Below are positions 1 through 8,584 of a stretch of DNA of 64,000 bases, piece after piece (within the stretch, counting starts at the first letter, position 1; each line of letters opens with the position of its first letter). The stretch lies in assembly GCF_000317555.1 (NCBI RefSeq), contig NC_019745.1, forward strand, positions 310,001 to 374,000, written 5' to 3'. Below the pieces are notes generated by a model. The model did no database searches and had not been told where the DNA came from. It saw nothing but the letters and a program-made list of their open reading frames with translations. The translations under genes and the position numbers were made by a program. This DNA comes from Gloeocapsa sp. PCC 7428 (GTDB lineage Bacteria; Cyanobacteriota; Cyanobacteriia; Cyanobacteriales; Chroococcidiopsidaceae).

Positions 1-319
1 AATGATGTTGCCAACAAGAAAACTTATGAACAATCATACCTAACTAAAGACACTTGACACACAACACTAAACTACTAATATTCACTCCACATCTTTGCTC
101 AATCTGTTCTAAAAACACAATCGCTCTGTAAGCCAATACATGTCAGATGGAACACATTCAAAATCAAAACTAAATCAACATTGCTCATTATGAAGGATTT
201 ATCGGCAGAAGAACATATCACGATTAGCACTCTTTTAGCCAAAAGTAGCGATCGCCGAGAGTGCCGCACAGCAGTTACGATAAAACAGCTATTGTGCTTA
301 AGCTTAGTGACGCAAGATC
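1..319. other. Intergenic stretch at window edge, no gene seen
   Basis: AT-rich leader before the first gene. It holds one HIP1 octamer near 248. A 46-codon frame opening at 190 shows no recognisable protein features and no convincing ribosome binding site. Any promoter of the following pentapeptide gene should lie here, but none could be assigned with confidence. Confidence 0.5.
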
Positions 320-1660
320 ATGTCGCTTGAACCAGATTCCCCCCAGCCCAATTCAGTTTCGCCTCCTCCAGCCGTTGAGCCGCAGCCCGACGAATTGTCC
401 GATCGCGCTCAAAATATTGAACTTGCGCCCAAAGGTTCACTCTCACAACAGGCATTAGCAGCACTTGCCTCAATGCAATCATCGCAGCAGCAAGCAACTA
501 TCAACCGTTTGACAACCGCACAGCAGGGAAACCGCATTCCTGATCTCAAAGCAGCTGGGATTACGCTCATTGCGATCGCCATTACTATGATTGGGCTAGC
601 GTTGGGTAACGAATTAGTTGCTTGGTTTGGAGTTGTGCTTAGCCTTCTCCTGTCGATAGCAGTACTACTACCCTCGTTACAAGCTGCGATCCGCGAGTTG
701 TTCTCCACGCAAGAGCGATCGCTATTTGTTGCCATAGCAGGGATTATTGCCGCCTTATTCGGCATTGTCGAACTCACTGGTATCCATCGCCGTTTGCTCA
801 TTTGGGGTAGCCAGATTAACTGGGAAGCTTTTGGCACGCTTGCGGAATGGGTTGGGGCGTTAGGACAAATTTTAATTGCGGTGCTTGCAGTTTTTGTCGC
901 GTGGCGACAATACGTTATTTCTAAAGATTTAACAATTCAACAGAACTTGCTTACTGTTCAGCAAAACTTGATCACGCAGCAGCAAACAATTGATAGCTAC
1001 TTTCAGGGAATTTCTGACCTCGTATTAGATGATGAAGGATTGTTAGAAGATTGGCCGCAAGAACGAGCCTTAGCCGAAGGTCGAACAGCAGCAATTTTAA
1101 GTAGTGTCGATCGCGATGGTAAAGCTAAAATTTTGCGGTTTCTTTCTAGTTCCAGGTTACTCACCCCGCTCAAGCGCGACTCGCGTTTAGGTAGAGCAAT
1201 TCTCAATGGTGACGGTGGCTATGCCGAAGACCGTGTTTTTGGAGTGCGCGTTATCGACTTAGGAGTCATGCTTGCTGGTGCGGATCTATCCGGTACCGAT
1301 TTACGGTGGACAGACTTAAGCGATGCGAATCTCATTCGCGTGAACCTAAGTCGCTGTGACTTAGTCCGTGCCAACTTCGCCCGCACAATTCTAGCAGATG
1401 CTAAGTTCAATGGTGCAGATTTCAAGGGAACTCGTCTGTTCTACGGTGCTGCTGAAACCGCTAGCCCGCGCAGCCGCACGGAACCACCAAATTACAAAAC
1501 AGGGGAATACACCGGCGCTGTCATTGAAGGTGCGGATTTCACAAACGTGCAGCGAATGTCCGAATCAACGCGCTATTATTGCTGTGCTTGGGGTGGAGAA
1601 AAAACCAGAGCAACAGTTCCTGGTGGTTGTAGTGGAATTCCGAATAAGCTGGGGCGGTGA
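320..1660 (+). CDS. Pentapeptide-repeat membrane protein
   Basis: 446 aa. The N-terminal ~70 residues are polar and Q/P rich. About four hydrophobic segments follow (near 75-97, 100-122, 132-155 and 172-196), then a soluble linker. A short pentapeptide-repeat block at roughly 310-385 shows the A(D/N)LXX pattern (ADLSG, TDLRW, SDANL, NADF). The C-terminus has a Cys-containing tail (YCCAWGGEKT, then PGGC) that resembles the ends of other cyanobacterial pentapeptide proteins. The predicted place is the cytoplasmic or thylakoid membrane with a right-handed beta-helix on one side. No catalytic residues are visible and the function is unknown. The ATG at 320 lacks a clear Shine-Dalgarno. Confidence 0.85.
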   Translation: MSLEPDSPQPNSVSPPPAVEPQPDELSDRAQNIELAPKGSLSQQALAALASMQSSQQQATINRLTTAQQGNRIPDLKAAGITLIAIAITMIGLALGNELVAWFGVVLSLLLSIAVLLPSLQAAIRELFSTQERSLFVAIAGIIAALFGIVELTGIHRRLLIWGSQINWEAFGTLAEWVGALGQILIAVLAVFVAWRQYVISKDLTIQQNLLTVQQNLITQQQTIDSYFQGISDLVLDDEGLLEDWPQERALAEGRTAAILSSVDRDGKAKILRFLSSSRLLTPLKRDSRLGRAILNGDGGYAEDRVFGVRVIDLGVMLAGADLSGTDLRWTDLSDANLIRVNLSRCDLVRANFARTILADAKFNGADFKGTRLFYGAAETASPRSRTEPPNYKTGEYTGAVIEGADFTNVQRMSESTRYYCCAWGGEKTRATVPGGCSGIPNKLGR

Positions 1661-1700
1661 AAGAAGAAGTCAGGGATATTATTTTCTTGGTCTACGCAAG

Positions 1701-1739
1701 GTGGACTTTGTGTTTAAAGCCCCGACTTTAGTCGCTAGG
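1701..1739 (+). repeat. Dispersed palindromic repeat, family A, copy 1
   Basis: Contains GGACTTTGTGTTTAAAGC followed by a small hairpin CGACTTTAGTCG. Related copies lie at 7412-7450, 33393-33444 and, inverted, 39842-39876. The shared core is an ACTT(T/C)GTTTA block, a TAGCC-like spacer and a GACTT(C/T)nGTC hairpin. It sits about 40 bp after the stop of the pentapeptide gene. Confidence 0.7.
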
Positions 1740-1853
1740 CTCCAGAAAATAAATCAAAAAACCCCCACCATAAAGAAAACTATATCAGAAAATTGCGTTG
1801 ATTTTTTGTGAGAGACTTTACAATATTCATTCAACGCTCACAAATTTAGAAAG

Positions 1854-2846
1854 TTGCCTAAGTATTCAATAGTCGTTCCCATTTTCAACGAAGAAAAAAC
1901 GATTCCAGCGCTGTATCAACGCCTTTATAAAGTGATGGAGCGGCTTGATGGGGACGTCGAACTAATCTTAGTCAATGATGGTAGTCGCGATCGCTCACTG
2001 CAACTTTTGCGCGAACTCCACGATAAAGACTCGCGCGTTTGTTACCTGAGTCTCGCGCGGAACTTTGGTCATCAAATTGCGGTGACAGCAGGTTTAAACT
2101 TTGTACGCGGACAAGTGGCGATCGTACTCGATGGAGATTTACAAGATCCGCCCGAATTAATTCCTGACATGATCGAGAAGTGGCGACAAGGATATCAAGT
2201 TGTTTACGCCCAACGCACGCAACGCCGTCAAGAAGGTTGGTTCAAAAGGTTTACAGCTTATTTCTTTTATCGTCTCCTCAAACGCTTAGCCGATGTGGAT
2301 ATTCCCACCGATACAGGTGATTTTTGTTTGATGGATCGCCAGGTGGTAGATGTTCTCAATGCTATGCCTGAGCGAAATCGCTACATTCGTGGACTGCGAT
2401 CGTGGGTAGGTTTTCATCAAACAGCGATTCGCTTTGAACGCGATCCGCGCTTTGCGGGAGAAGTGAAATACACATTCACCAAATCATTAGCGTTAGCGGT
2501 CAACGGCTTAGTATCTTTTTCTAAAGTACCGCTGCGACTATCGACTTATGTCGGATTACTGGCGGCGATCGTCGCAATTTTGATGGCACTTTTAGTACTC
2601 TATTGGCGAATTTTTGTGCCAAGTTCGCGTTTAGAAGGATTTGCGATTATTCTAGTAGCCATCTTCTTTATCGGCGCTGTTCAACTTGTGAGTATCGGCA
2701 TTTTGGGCGAGTACGTCGGACGTATTTACGAAGAAGTCAAAGGAAGACCACTTTACACTTTGGCAGAAGTCGGCGGATTGAACAACAAAGAAATGGCAAC
2801 TCCAGACAATCATACTAAGGCTCAATCACGTTCTGAAAATAGGTAA
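1854..2846 (+). CDS. Family 2 glycosyltransferase, polyprenyl-phosphate type
   Basis: 330 aa, TTG start at 1854. The N-terminal GT-A domain opens with [11 protein letters not shown]. It holds the nucleotide-sugar signature [11 protein letters not shown] near residue 90 and the acceptor-loop motif [10 protein letters not shown] near 150. Two C-terminal membrane helices (about 225-250 and 260-285) match the GtrB/DPM1-like group that transfers a sugar from a nucleotide donor to a lipid-phosphate carrier on the inner membrane. The likely role is supplying lipid-linked sugar for envelope glycans; the exact sugar cannot be read from sequence. The gene is convergent with desC and ends before a shared hairpin. 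Confidence 0.9.
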   Translation: MPKYSIVVPIFNEEKTIPALYQRLYKVMERLDGDVELILVNDGSRDRSLQLLRELHDKDSRVCYLSLARNFGHQIAVTAGLNFVRGQVAIVLDGDLQDPPELIPDMIEKWRQGYQVVYAQRTQRRQEGWFKRFTAYFFYRLLKRLADVDIPTDTGDFCLMDRQVVDVLNAMPERNRYIRGLRSWVGFHQTAIRFERDPRFAGEVKYTFTKSLALAVNGLVSFSKVPLRLSTYVGLLAAIVAILMALLVLYWRIFVPSSRLEGFAIILVAIFFIGAVQLVSIGILGEYVGRIYEEVKGRPLYTLAEVGGLNNKEMATPDNHTKAQSRSENR

Positions 2847-2996
2847 TTGGTAATTGGTAATTGAATTTATTTACTAGGATTTAGGTTGATATAACTATTA
2901 GGACTATATTTGTAGCTCTTTTTTAAGGAATTGGCATAACTTTAATTGCTAGGCTGATCCAAAACTTGATTTGAGAAGTCATCTAGCACAAAAAAC

Positions 2997-3041
2997 AATG
3001 CCCTAACTTCAATTCTTGGCTATCAAGCTAGGGCATTTTAG
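2997..3041 (-). terminator. Intrinsic terminator of desC, possibly bidirectional
   Basis: A perfect inverted repeat, AATGCCCTA (2997-3005) and TAGGGCATT (3029-3037), lies between two convergent genes. On the minus strand the stem is followed by TGTTTTTTG, which suits desC termination. On the plus strand it is followed by TTAGG, a weaker tract. Confidence 0.75.
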
Positions 3042-3044
3042 GCT

Positions 3045-3887
3045 TTAAGCTTTAGTTACTGGCATAACAACTTTTTTAGCTAAACCAGCAGTTTGTAAAA
3101 GTTTTATTGCCCACCAAGTCATATCAACTTCCCACCAGCGCTGTCCCGCTTTTGCCACATTGGGGTAAGCGTGATGATTATTGTGCCAACCTTCGCCGTA
3201 GGTTAAAATTGCTGCCCACCAAAGATTTCGCGAGTTATCATCGACTGGGAAGTTTTGATAACCACGTAAGTGCGTTGCAGAGTTAATTAACCAAGTTGTG
3301 TGCCACAAGATCACTGAACGAACGAAAATTCCGTAGATGACAAACGACCACCCGCCGCAAAGATATAACACGATACCAAGCGGAATTTGTAAGAGGAGAA
3401 AATTGCGGTCTAACCAATTGTAGTAAGGATCGCGGGCAAGATCGGGAGCAAATCGTTTGTAGTTGCCAAACTCAAAAAACTCTCGGCGGGGATAGAAGAT
3501 CCACAGCATATGACTCCACCAAAAGCCACGCCTTGAAGAGTAAGGATCTTTGTCGTTATCTTCAGTGTGCGCATGATGCAGTCGGTGACTTGCTACCCAA
3601 AAAATTGGTCCTCCTTGAATAGCTAACGCGCCGCAAGTTGCGATCGCGTATTCCACCCACTTAGGCGATACCTGCAAGCTGCGGTGGCTTAAAAGCCTGT
3701 GGTAGCCTAAACAGATACCAATACTGCCAAATAACCAATGGAGGAATAGCGTCACTCCTAATGCAGACCACGAAAAATTCCAAAATGCGGCGATCGCCAC
3801 CGCATGAACTGTACCAAAAAATGCCACGTTAATCCAACTAAGAGCAAGTGGCTGCTTACTCTCAGCATTGACAGCTGATGTTGTCAT
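3045..3887 (-). CDS. desC: Acyl-lipid delta-9 desaturase
   Basis: 280 aa membrane di-iron desaturase. The three histidine boxes are visible: HRLLSH (HxxxxH), HRLHH (HxxHH) and HNNHH (HxxHH), with hydrophobic segments between them. In cyanobacteria this family introduces the first double bond (delta-9) into membrane lipid fatty acids, using ferredoxin as electron donor, and helps cold acclimation. The gene is divergent from a TetR regulator. Two near-identical palindromes in the shared intergenic region make direct control by that regulator likely (inference). A terminator follows immediately. Confidence 0.95.
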   Translation of the reverse strand: MTTSAVNAESKQPLALSWINVAFFGTVHAVAIAAFWNFSWSALGVTLFLHWLFGSIGICLGYHRLLSHRSLQVSPKWVEYAIATCGALAIQGGPIFWVASHRLHHAHTEDNDKDPYSSRRGFWWSHMLWIFYPRREFFEFGNYKRFAPDLARDPYYNWLDRNFLLLQIPLGIVLYLCGGWSFVIYGIFVRSVILWHTTWLINSATHLRGYQNFPVDDNSRNLWWAAILTYGEGWHNNHHAYPNVAKAGQRWWEVDMTWWAIKLLQTAGLAKKVVMPVTKA

Positions 3888-3976
3888 GAATGTTACCTTT
3901 AAATTTTTGTTAGTCCAGTGCCGACAACACTGGTTGTGGTTTGTAACGAGCGATCGCTCATTACCATAGAAGAAGA

Positions 3977-3993
3977 TGCAAGTGTTACTTACA
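3977..3993. promoter_or_regulatory. Operator site 1, imperfect palindrome
   Basis: TGCAAGTGTTACTTACA has 7-bp arms around GTT with a single mismatch. It lies 89 bp upstream of the desC start and repeats the site at 4023-4039, with centres 46 bp apart. It is probably bound by the adjacent TetR protein. Confidence 0.7.
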
Positions 3994-4021
3994 TTCCTAC
4001 TTTAACAATAATGCTGTAAAA

Positions 4022-4040
4022 ATGCAAGTGTTACTTGCAT
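4022..4040. promoter_or_regulatory. Operator site 2, perfect palindrome
   Basis: ATGCAAGTGTTACTTGCAT has perfect 8-bp arms around GTT. It lies 45 bp before the preferred tetR start at 4085. The symmetry and the placement in a divergent promoter are typical of TetR-family operators that control both the regulator and its neighbour. Confidence 0.8.
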
Positions 4041-4084
4041 AGTTATAACTAATGCAGTATTCCCGCTTATTGACACTAGCCCGT

Positions 4085-5287
4085 ATGCCCACTCAAAATA
4101 CTTCGACTCGACAACGATTGATTAATGCAGCGATTGAGTTGTTTGCGACTCAGGGAGTTATTGACACGACAACAAAAGCCGTTGCTGAGTTAGCCCAAGT
4201 TAATGAGGTGACGCTATTTCGGCATTTTGGGAATAAGCATGGTTTACTGCTTGCAGTTATTTCCGAGTCAGCGGTGTTTCAAGAGTTGGGGGAAACATTG
4301 CGCAAACAAGCCCAACAAACGCATAGTCTTTCAGAAGCGATTAAATGGTACGCAGGCGATCGCTTAACGGCGATCGCGCAATTTCCTGAATTAGTGCTGT
4401 CTATTTTAGGAGAAGCACGGCAATACCCAGTAGAAAATCGCCGCATCATTGGCAAATACATTAATCAAATCAGTCACGATGTTGCCGAATATCTAGCAAC
4501 CGTGATGCAACGCGAACAGTTACGCAGCCAATTACCTGTTGAAAAACTTGCAAGCTTACTTAACTATTTTTTATTAGGCTACGCGATTATTGAATTGGCA
4601 ACTGAATCTGACGAAGAACATGACAGAGAAGCGTTTTTGAATGACTTGGTTCAACTATTTTTAGGAGAAAACATAGTATCTACAAGTTTAGAAGCAATTA
4701 CTTCAACTGAAAATGTGGCAGATCTACCAGCAAATTTAGTGCATGCAATTCTGCAACAAGCTAAAAAATCGGGTTTACGCGATTATGCACTCGTTTATGT
4801 TTTATTTGCAGCGGGTTTATCTCCAATAGATATTACTCATTTAGAGCGAAGTCATCAAATCAGCGATCCTCATCAACACTTATTACAAATTAATCAAGGT
4901 TCAGTCAGACAAGTTCCTGTTAATCAATGGATTATGGGTAAGCGCTACGGTTCCTATACTCGCAATCCACTGACACAATGGCTCAAAAGCCGCAAAGATG
5001 ATTGTTCTGCCTTGTTTCTTAATGATGCCGGAATGCCAATTACTGAGCAAGAAATAAAAGATCGTTGGCAAGTAATAACAGAGAAATTACTCACACCAGA
5101 AGGAAAAGAACCAGCAATTGAACAAGCACAGCAAACTTGGTGTGTTGAGATGTTAGTTAAGGGAATCAGTATTGAGGATTTGAGTATTTTAACAGGATGG
5201 AGTTTAACAAAATTACAACCTTATGCTCAAAGAGCGAAACAAAAATTAGCTTTAGAGCAAGCCCTGCGTCTCGATCAAAAATCGTAG
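4085..5287 (+). CDS. TetR regulator fused to a recombinase-like domain
   Basis: 400 aa from the ATG at 4085; an upstream in-frame ATG at 4052 would add 11 residues and crowd the operator. The N-terminus is a clear TetR DNA-binding domain (RLINAAIELFATQG, then FRHFGNKHGLL). The helical ligand domain runs to about residue 200. Most TetR proteins end there, near 190-220 aa. The extra ~185 residues resemble the catalytic half of tyrosine recombinases: FAAGLSPIDITHLE near box I, and MLVKGISIEDLSILTGWS then LQPYAQRAKQ near box II. The box I Arg is Ser here, no HxxR is evident, the box II GH is GW, and a Tyr is kept. The tail is therefore probably non-catalytic. The likely target is desC. Confidence 0.85.
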   Translation: MPTQNTSTRQRLINAAIELFATQGVIDTTTKAVAELAQVNEVTLFRHFGNKHGLLLAVISESAVFQELGETLRKQAQQTHSLSEAIKWYAGDRLTAIAQFPELVLSILGEARQYPVENRRIIGKYINQISHDVAEYLATVMQREQLRSQLPVEKLASLLNYFLLGYAIIELATESDEEHDREAFLNDLVQLFLGENIVSTSLEAITSTENVADLPANLVHAILQQAKKSGLRDYALVYVLFAAGLSPIDITHLERSHQISDPHQHLLQINQGSVRQVPVNQWIMGKRYGSYTRNPLTQWLKSRKDDCSALFLNDAGMPITEQEIKDRWQVITEKLLTPEGKEPAIEQAQQTWCVEMLVKGISIEDLSILTGWSLTKLQPYAQRAKQKLALEQALRLDQKS

Positions 5288-5317
5288 TCACTGTTAATAA
5301 CAATAGCTTAAGCATCT

Positions 5318-5455
5318 TTAGTCTTTTGAGCCTTTATTGTTTGATTTCCACTCATCAATCAAATAGCGAAACAGATCGTCAAGTAGCAGATTGGCAGCCA
5401 CTGGAGTCTCTCCAGCAATCCAGATACCGCTATCTACCTCATAGTCCCAAGCGAT
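5318..5455 (-). pseudogene. C-terminal remnant of an unidentified gene
   Basis: Just beyond the truncation of the TonB receptor, a different reading frame on the same strand stays open for 45 codons. It reads WDYEVDSGIWIAGETP, then LLLDDLFRYLIDEW, and stops at 5318. The composition looks protein-like, but I do not recognise the family. It may be the tail of another gene joined to the receptor by deletion. Confidence is low because the stretch is short. Confidence 0.3.
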
Positions 5456-7226
5456 CAATCATTTGGGAATATGGTGGGTTTCCACCCTGAATTTCACCAA
5501 TTGTCTGAGCGCCATAAACTGGATTAAATAAATCTATTGGCGCGATATCTACATCGCCAAAATTAACTTCAAAAAAATCGGTGGATAAATCAAATCCGAA
5601 CAATAACTGATGCGCAATACTGCCTGTCTCAAAGTTACCAACAATATTTGTGTCTAGTAAATAAACATTGCGATAAGCATCGTTGAAACTGGCGCTTCTA
5701 ATTAAGGTGCGATTGTCTTCTAAAAGTTCTACTCCAGAAACAACGTCTTCTTCGAACTGTTGCAACGAGGCACGAAAAGCATGACGCAACTGCCAGTTAG
5801 CGCTGAAACGATGTTCAAACTCGTAACCGCCGCGCCAGACTTGACGATCGTTTTGGTCAAACGACGGTTCGCCAAGGTAGCGATCGCGTGGAATATCTCC
5901 CTTTGGATTCTCAAAAATCGTGCCATTGGCGGGTAGCCCAAAACCATCAGGACTCCAGCCAGAGAAATACTCGCCTGCAAACGTCACAGATGTGCGATCG
6001 CCGATTAACCAAGTCAGCGCAGGTGCAACAAAATATCGTTCCGATGCTGGGGCGACACCCTCGTTTCCCAATTGCGAGGCGGATGCTGTCAGGCGATACA
6101 GCAACGTTGCATCAGAGGTGAGTGAACCTGTTAAATCAATCGCGCCTTCATAAGTATCAAAGCTACCGACGCTGCCTTCAATCTTGTAAAAAGGACGACT
6201 TTGAGGACGTTTGGTTACAATATTAACCGTTCCGCCTGGTGCTCCTGCGCCAAATAGTGCGCCTGCGGGACCTCGGAGAACTTCAATTTGTTCAATATTT
6301 GCTAAAGCCGAGCCGGTTGTACCAATTGTGGTATCTCGTAATCCATTTATGGTTGTGTCACCTTCAAAACCGCGAATGATAAAAAACTCTTCGGAGACAA
6401 ACTGAGGAGGGTTCACAATAACGGTTCCTGGAACATTGCGGATCGCATCGGTGACGCTGCGTGACTGTTGATCCTGCAAGACTTGCTCAGGAAGTACCTG
6501 AACCGAAAAGGGAATATCTCGTAGTGGTGTATCGGTTCGCGTTGCGGTTGAAGCATTTGGCACACTGTACCCTGCTTCTTGTTCGCCTGTGACGACAATT
6601 TCAATCTGTTCATCATTCGTAGCTGTTTGTTCTGGCGTTACGCCAAATATCAAGCCCGTATCACTATCGAATAACTCTACTACTGGTACGCCAAATTCTC
6701 CCGTGACTGTGACTTGGATTGTACTTGCATCCTGATTCGTGACTGTGATCGCGGTAATGCCTGCTACTGGATTATCTGCTCTAAATTCGCTGCTTTCAGG
6801 TAGCACTAACACTGCGTTAGGGATGTCCGCGATGAGCGTATTATCCTGCTGCGTTATGACAGGCTGAAGCCGTTCTCCCTGCGGTGTTTCTAAAATGACC
6901 TCAACTCCAGCAGCAGTATTGTTTAGCTTTACCCCTGTAACCTGTACCGGAATTTGAGCATTAGGCAGTGATGTTTGAGCGAGCAGTTGTGTAACATTTT
7001 TTGTAAAAGACTTGACATTCTTACAGGGGGGTTGACTAAGAACTTTCACACAGTCACTTGCTATTGCTATGGACGTCACTTGTCCCAATTTAGTCTCCTT
7101 AGCCCAAACAGGTAGACTCACCGAAGCGACGATTGCAACTCCACACCCCACAGAACTAAGTCGATTAACCCAGCGCATCCTTTCACTCTCCACCCGCTGC
7201 CGCATCTCATTGCGAAAATCTAGCAA
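5439..7226 (-). pseudogene. TonB-dependent siderophore receptor, C-terminally truncated
   Basis: 595 aa. A signal peptide is followed by an AMIN domain (about 85-185), then the plug domain (TDTPLRDIPFSVQVLPEQVL, VEVLRGPAGALFGAGAPGG) and only the first half of the 22-strand barrel. The intact paralogue at 23599-26088 has ~830 residues and the same domain order. Alignment to it ends at DRLGL, where the paralogue reads DNLGLYVQDQ. About 250 barrel residues and the C-terminal strand needed for outer-membrane assembly are missing. It is therefore probably non-functional. The adjacent AraC gene at 7423-8463 is in the same orientation upstream. Confidence 0.85.
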
Positions 7227-7339
7227 CTATCTTTTTAAAAGAGATTAAGCAATTGCAAATAAATAAGTCTAGTCCGTACAGGAGAAATTTCGATCCCAAG
7301 AAGAGAATGCGATCGCTTTAGGCGTTGCTAGATAAACCC

Positions 7340-7356
7340 TATCCGCGGAGATGGAC
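7340..7356 (-). promoter_or_regulatory. Possible AraC-type half-site upstream of the broken receptor
   Basis: On the minus strand the region reads CCATCTCCGCGGATAGG. Its CGGATAG core matches the second half-site found upstream of the intact receptor (23505-23517). Only one half-site is clear here, so the assignment is tentative. Confidence 0.3.
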
Positions 7357-7411
7357 TACAAGTAATGCATATCTAACCCCCGCAAAACCTGATTTTTGAG
7401 TGTGCTGCCGC

Positions 7412-7450
7412 GTACACTTCGTTTACATAGCCTCAGACTTCGGTCTGTAG
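7412..7450 (+). repeat. Dispersed palindromic repeat, family A, copy 2
   Basis: Contains ACACTTCGTTTACATAGCC followed by the hairpin CAGAC-TTCG-GTCTG. It overlaps the 3' end of the AraC gene, whose last codons (YRPKSEAM, stop) are read from the repeat on the opposite strand. Confidence 0.7.
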
Positions 7451-8463
7451 AAAGGAGTTTTTTGTCGCCGACATTCTCCAGGTGTAATGCCAAATTTTTG
7501 CTGGAAAGCACTAGAAAAATGACCGACATGAGAATAGCCGATCGCATTTGCTACGGCTGCAACACTAAGTTTGCCATCTAATAATAAAAGTCGGGCTTGT
7601 TCCATGCGATAGTCTCGTAAGTAGCCAAAGGGAGTTGTACCAAATATTTGACGAAACCCCCGCTTCAATTTCATATGCTCTAATCCAACTTGTTGCGCCA
7701 AGCCCATTACTGATGGTGGGTTAGCCGCATTCTGCTGCAAAATATGCCGCGCTTGATGAATGCGGTCAATATCTGCGGGGTGGAGGTTTATACTTGGTTG
7801 GTGATTTTGGCTTTCAATGAGTTGTGATAGTTGCAGCGCGAGTAATTCTAGTGTTTTAGCTTCTAAGAAGATTCGTCCGATCATTCCTTGATAAGGCGTG
7901 TGCCACATTTGCTGAATCACTATGCCCATTGCCGGAGTAATTGAACCTACTGTGTGATGAAATCGTGGTGCAGCACCGCGATCAACCAGAGGATGTAGAA
8001 TTTTGGGGATGAAGTCTAACTGTGTTACGAACACTCTCAAAAAGTTGAGATCGACTTCAATGCGAACACGCTGGAGGCGATCGCCTGCAAATCCTTGTTC
8101 AACTTCTTCTATATTTGGTAAATAGAATAGATAGTTTTGCCCTCCTTGTTCGACATAATCAGTTTCTACACCTTCAATTCCAGGAGGAGATACAACCCTG
8201 TGCAATCCTGAAAGATAAAATTTTGATGTCAGCATTTCTGACGCATCATGTTCATGCTTAGAGGCAATATCTTGATTAAATACTGCATCGCTCAGATATA
8301 AACTTAATCCCTGCTGAAGCTCTACTCCTCTGTAACGATTATCCGTCCAATAGGTCAGGCATCTTCCCATCTCATCAAATCCTTTGATGTCTGAGAAGTT
8401 TTCATCCTGCTTTAATCCTGCTTCCCACAGATAATCGTATTCTGCCGCAGTTAGCATTTTCAT
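7423..8463 (-). CDS. AraC-family regulator, PchR-like
   Basis: 346 aa. The C-terminal ~100 residues carry the two-helix AraC DNA-binding domain (ANPPSVMGLAQQVGLEHMKL; then FGTTPFGYLRDYRMEQA; then IGYSHVGHFSSAFQQKFG). The N-terminal ~230 residues form a divergent sensor domain shared with the protein at 21718-22716. The family member PchR controls siderophore receptor genes. Here the gene lies just upstream of a TonB siderophore receptor in the same direction, so iron or siderophore control is likely. The final eight residues come from a dispersed repeat. The target receptor is broken, so the regulator may now be an orphan. Confidence 0.9.
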   Translation of the reverse strand: MKMLTAAEYDYLWEAGLKQDENFSDIKGFDEMGRCLTYWTDNRYRGVELQQGLSLYLSDAVFNQDIASKHEHDASEMLTSKFYLSGLHRVVSPPGIEGVETDYVEQGGQNYLFYLPNIEEVEQGFAGDRLQRVRIEVDLNFLRVFVTQLDFIPKILHPLVDRGAAPRFHHTVGSITPAMGIVIQQMWHTPYQGMIGRIFLEAKTLELLALQLSQLIESQNHQPSINLHPADIDRIHQARHILQQNAANPPSVMGLAQQVGLEHMKLKRGFRQIFGTTPFGYLRDYRMEQARLLLLDGKLSVAAVANAIGYSHVGHFSSAFQQKFGITPGECRRQKTPFYRPKSEAM

Positions 8464-8584
8464 TAGAAGAGTTATTAACTTCGCTACTTAATAAAAAATG
8501 TTCTCATAAACTAGCAAAAATTAGCGTTGGATACGATCGAAGCGATCGCCTCAGTAAATCGATGTAGAAAATAGTTTTACTCAC

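Noticed and set aside
1398-1811. Open frame of 137 codons overlapping the pentapeptide gene end
   Set aside because: It overlaps a clear pentapeptide gene in another frame and then runs through a dispersed repeat; the translation shows no family features.
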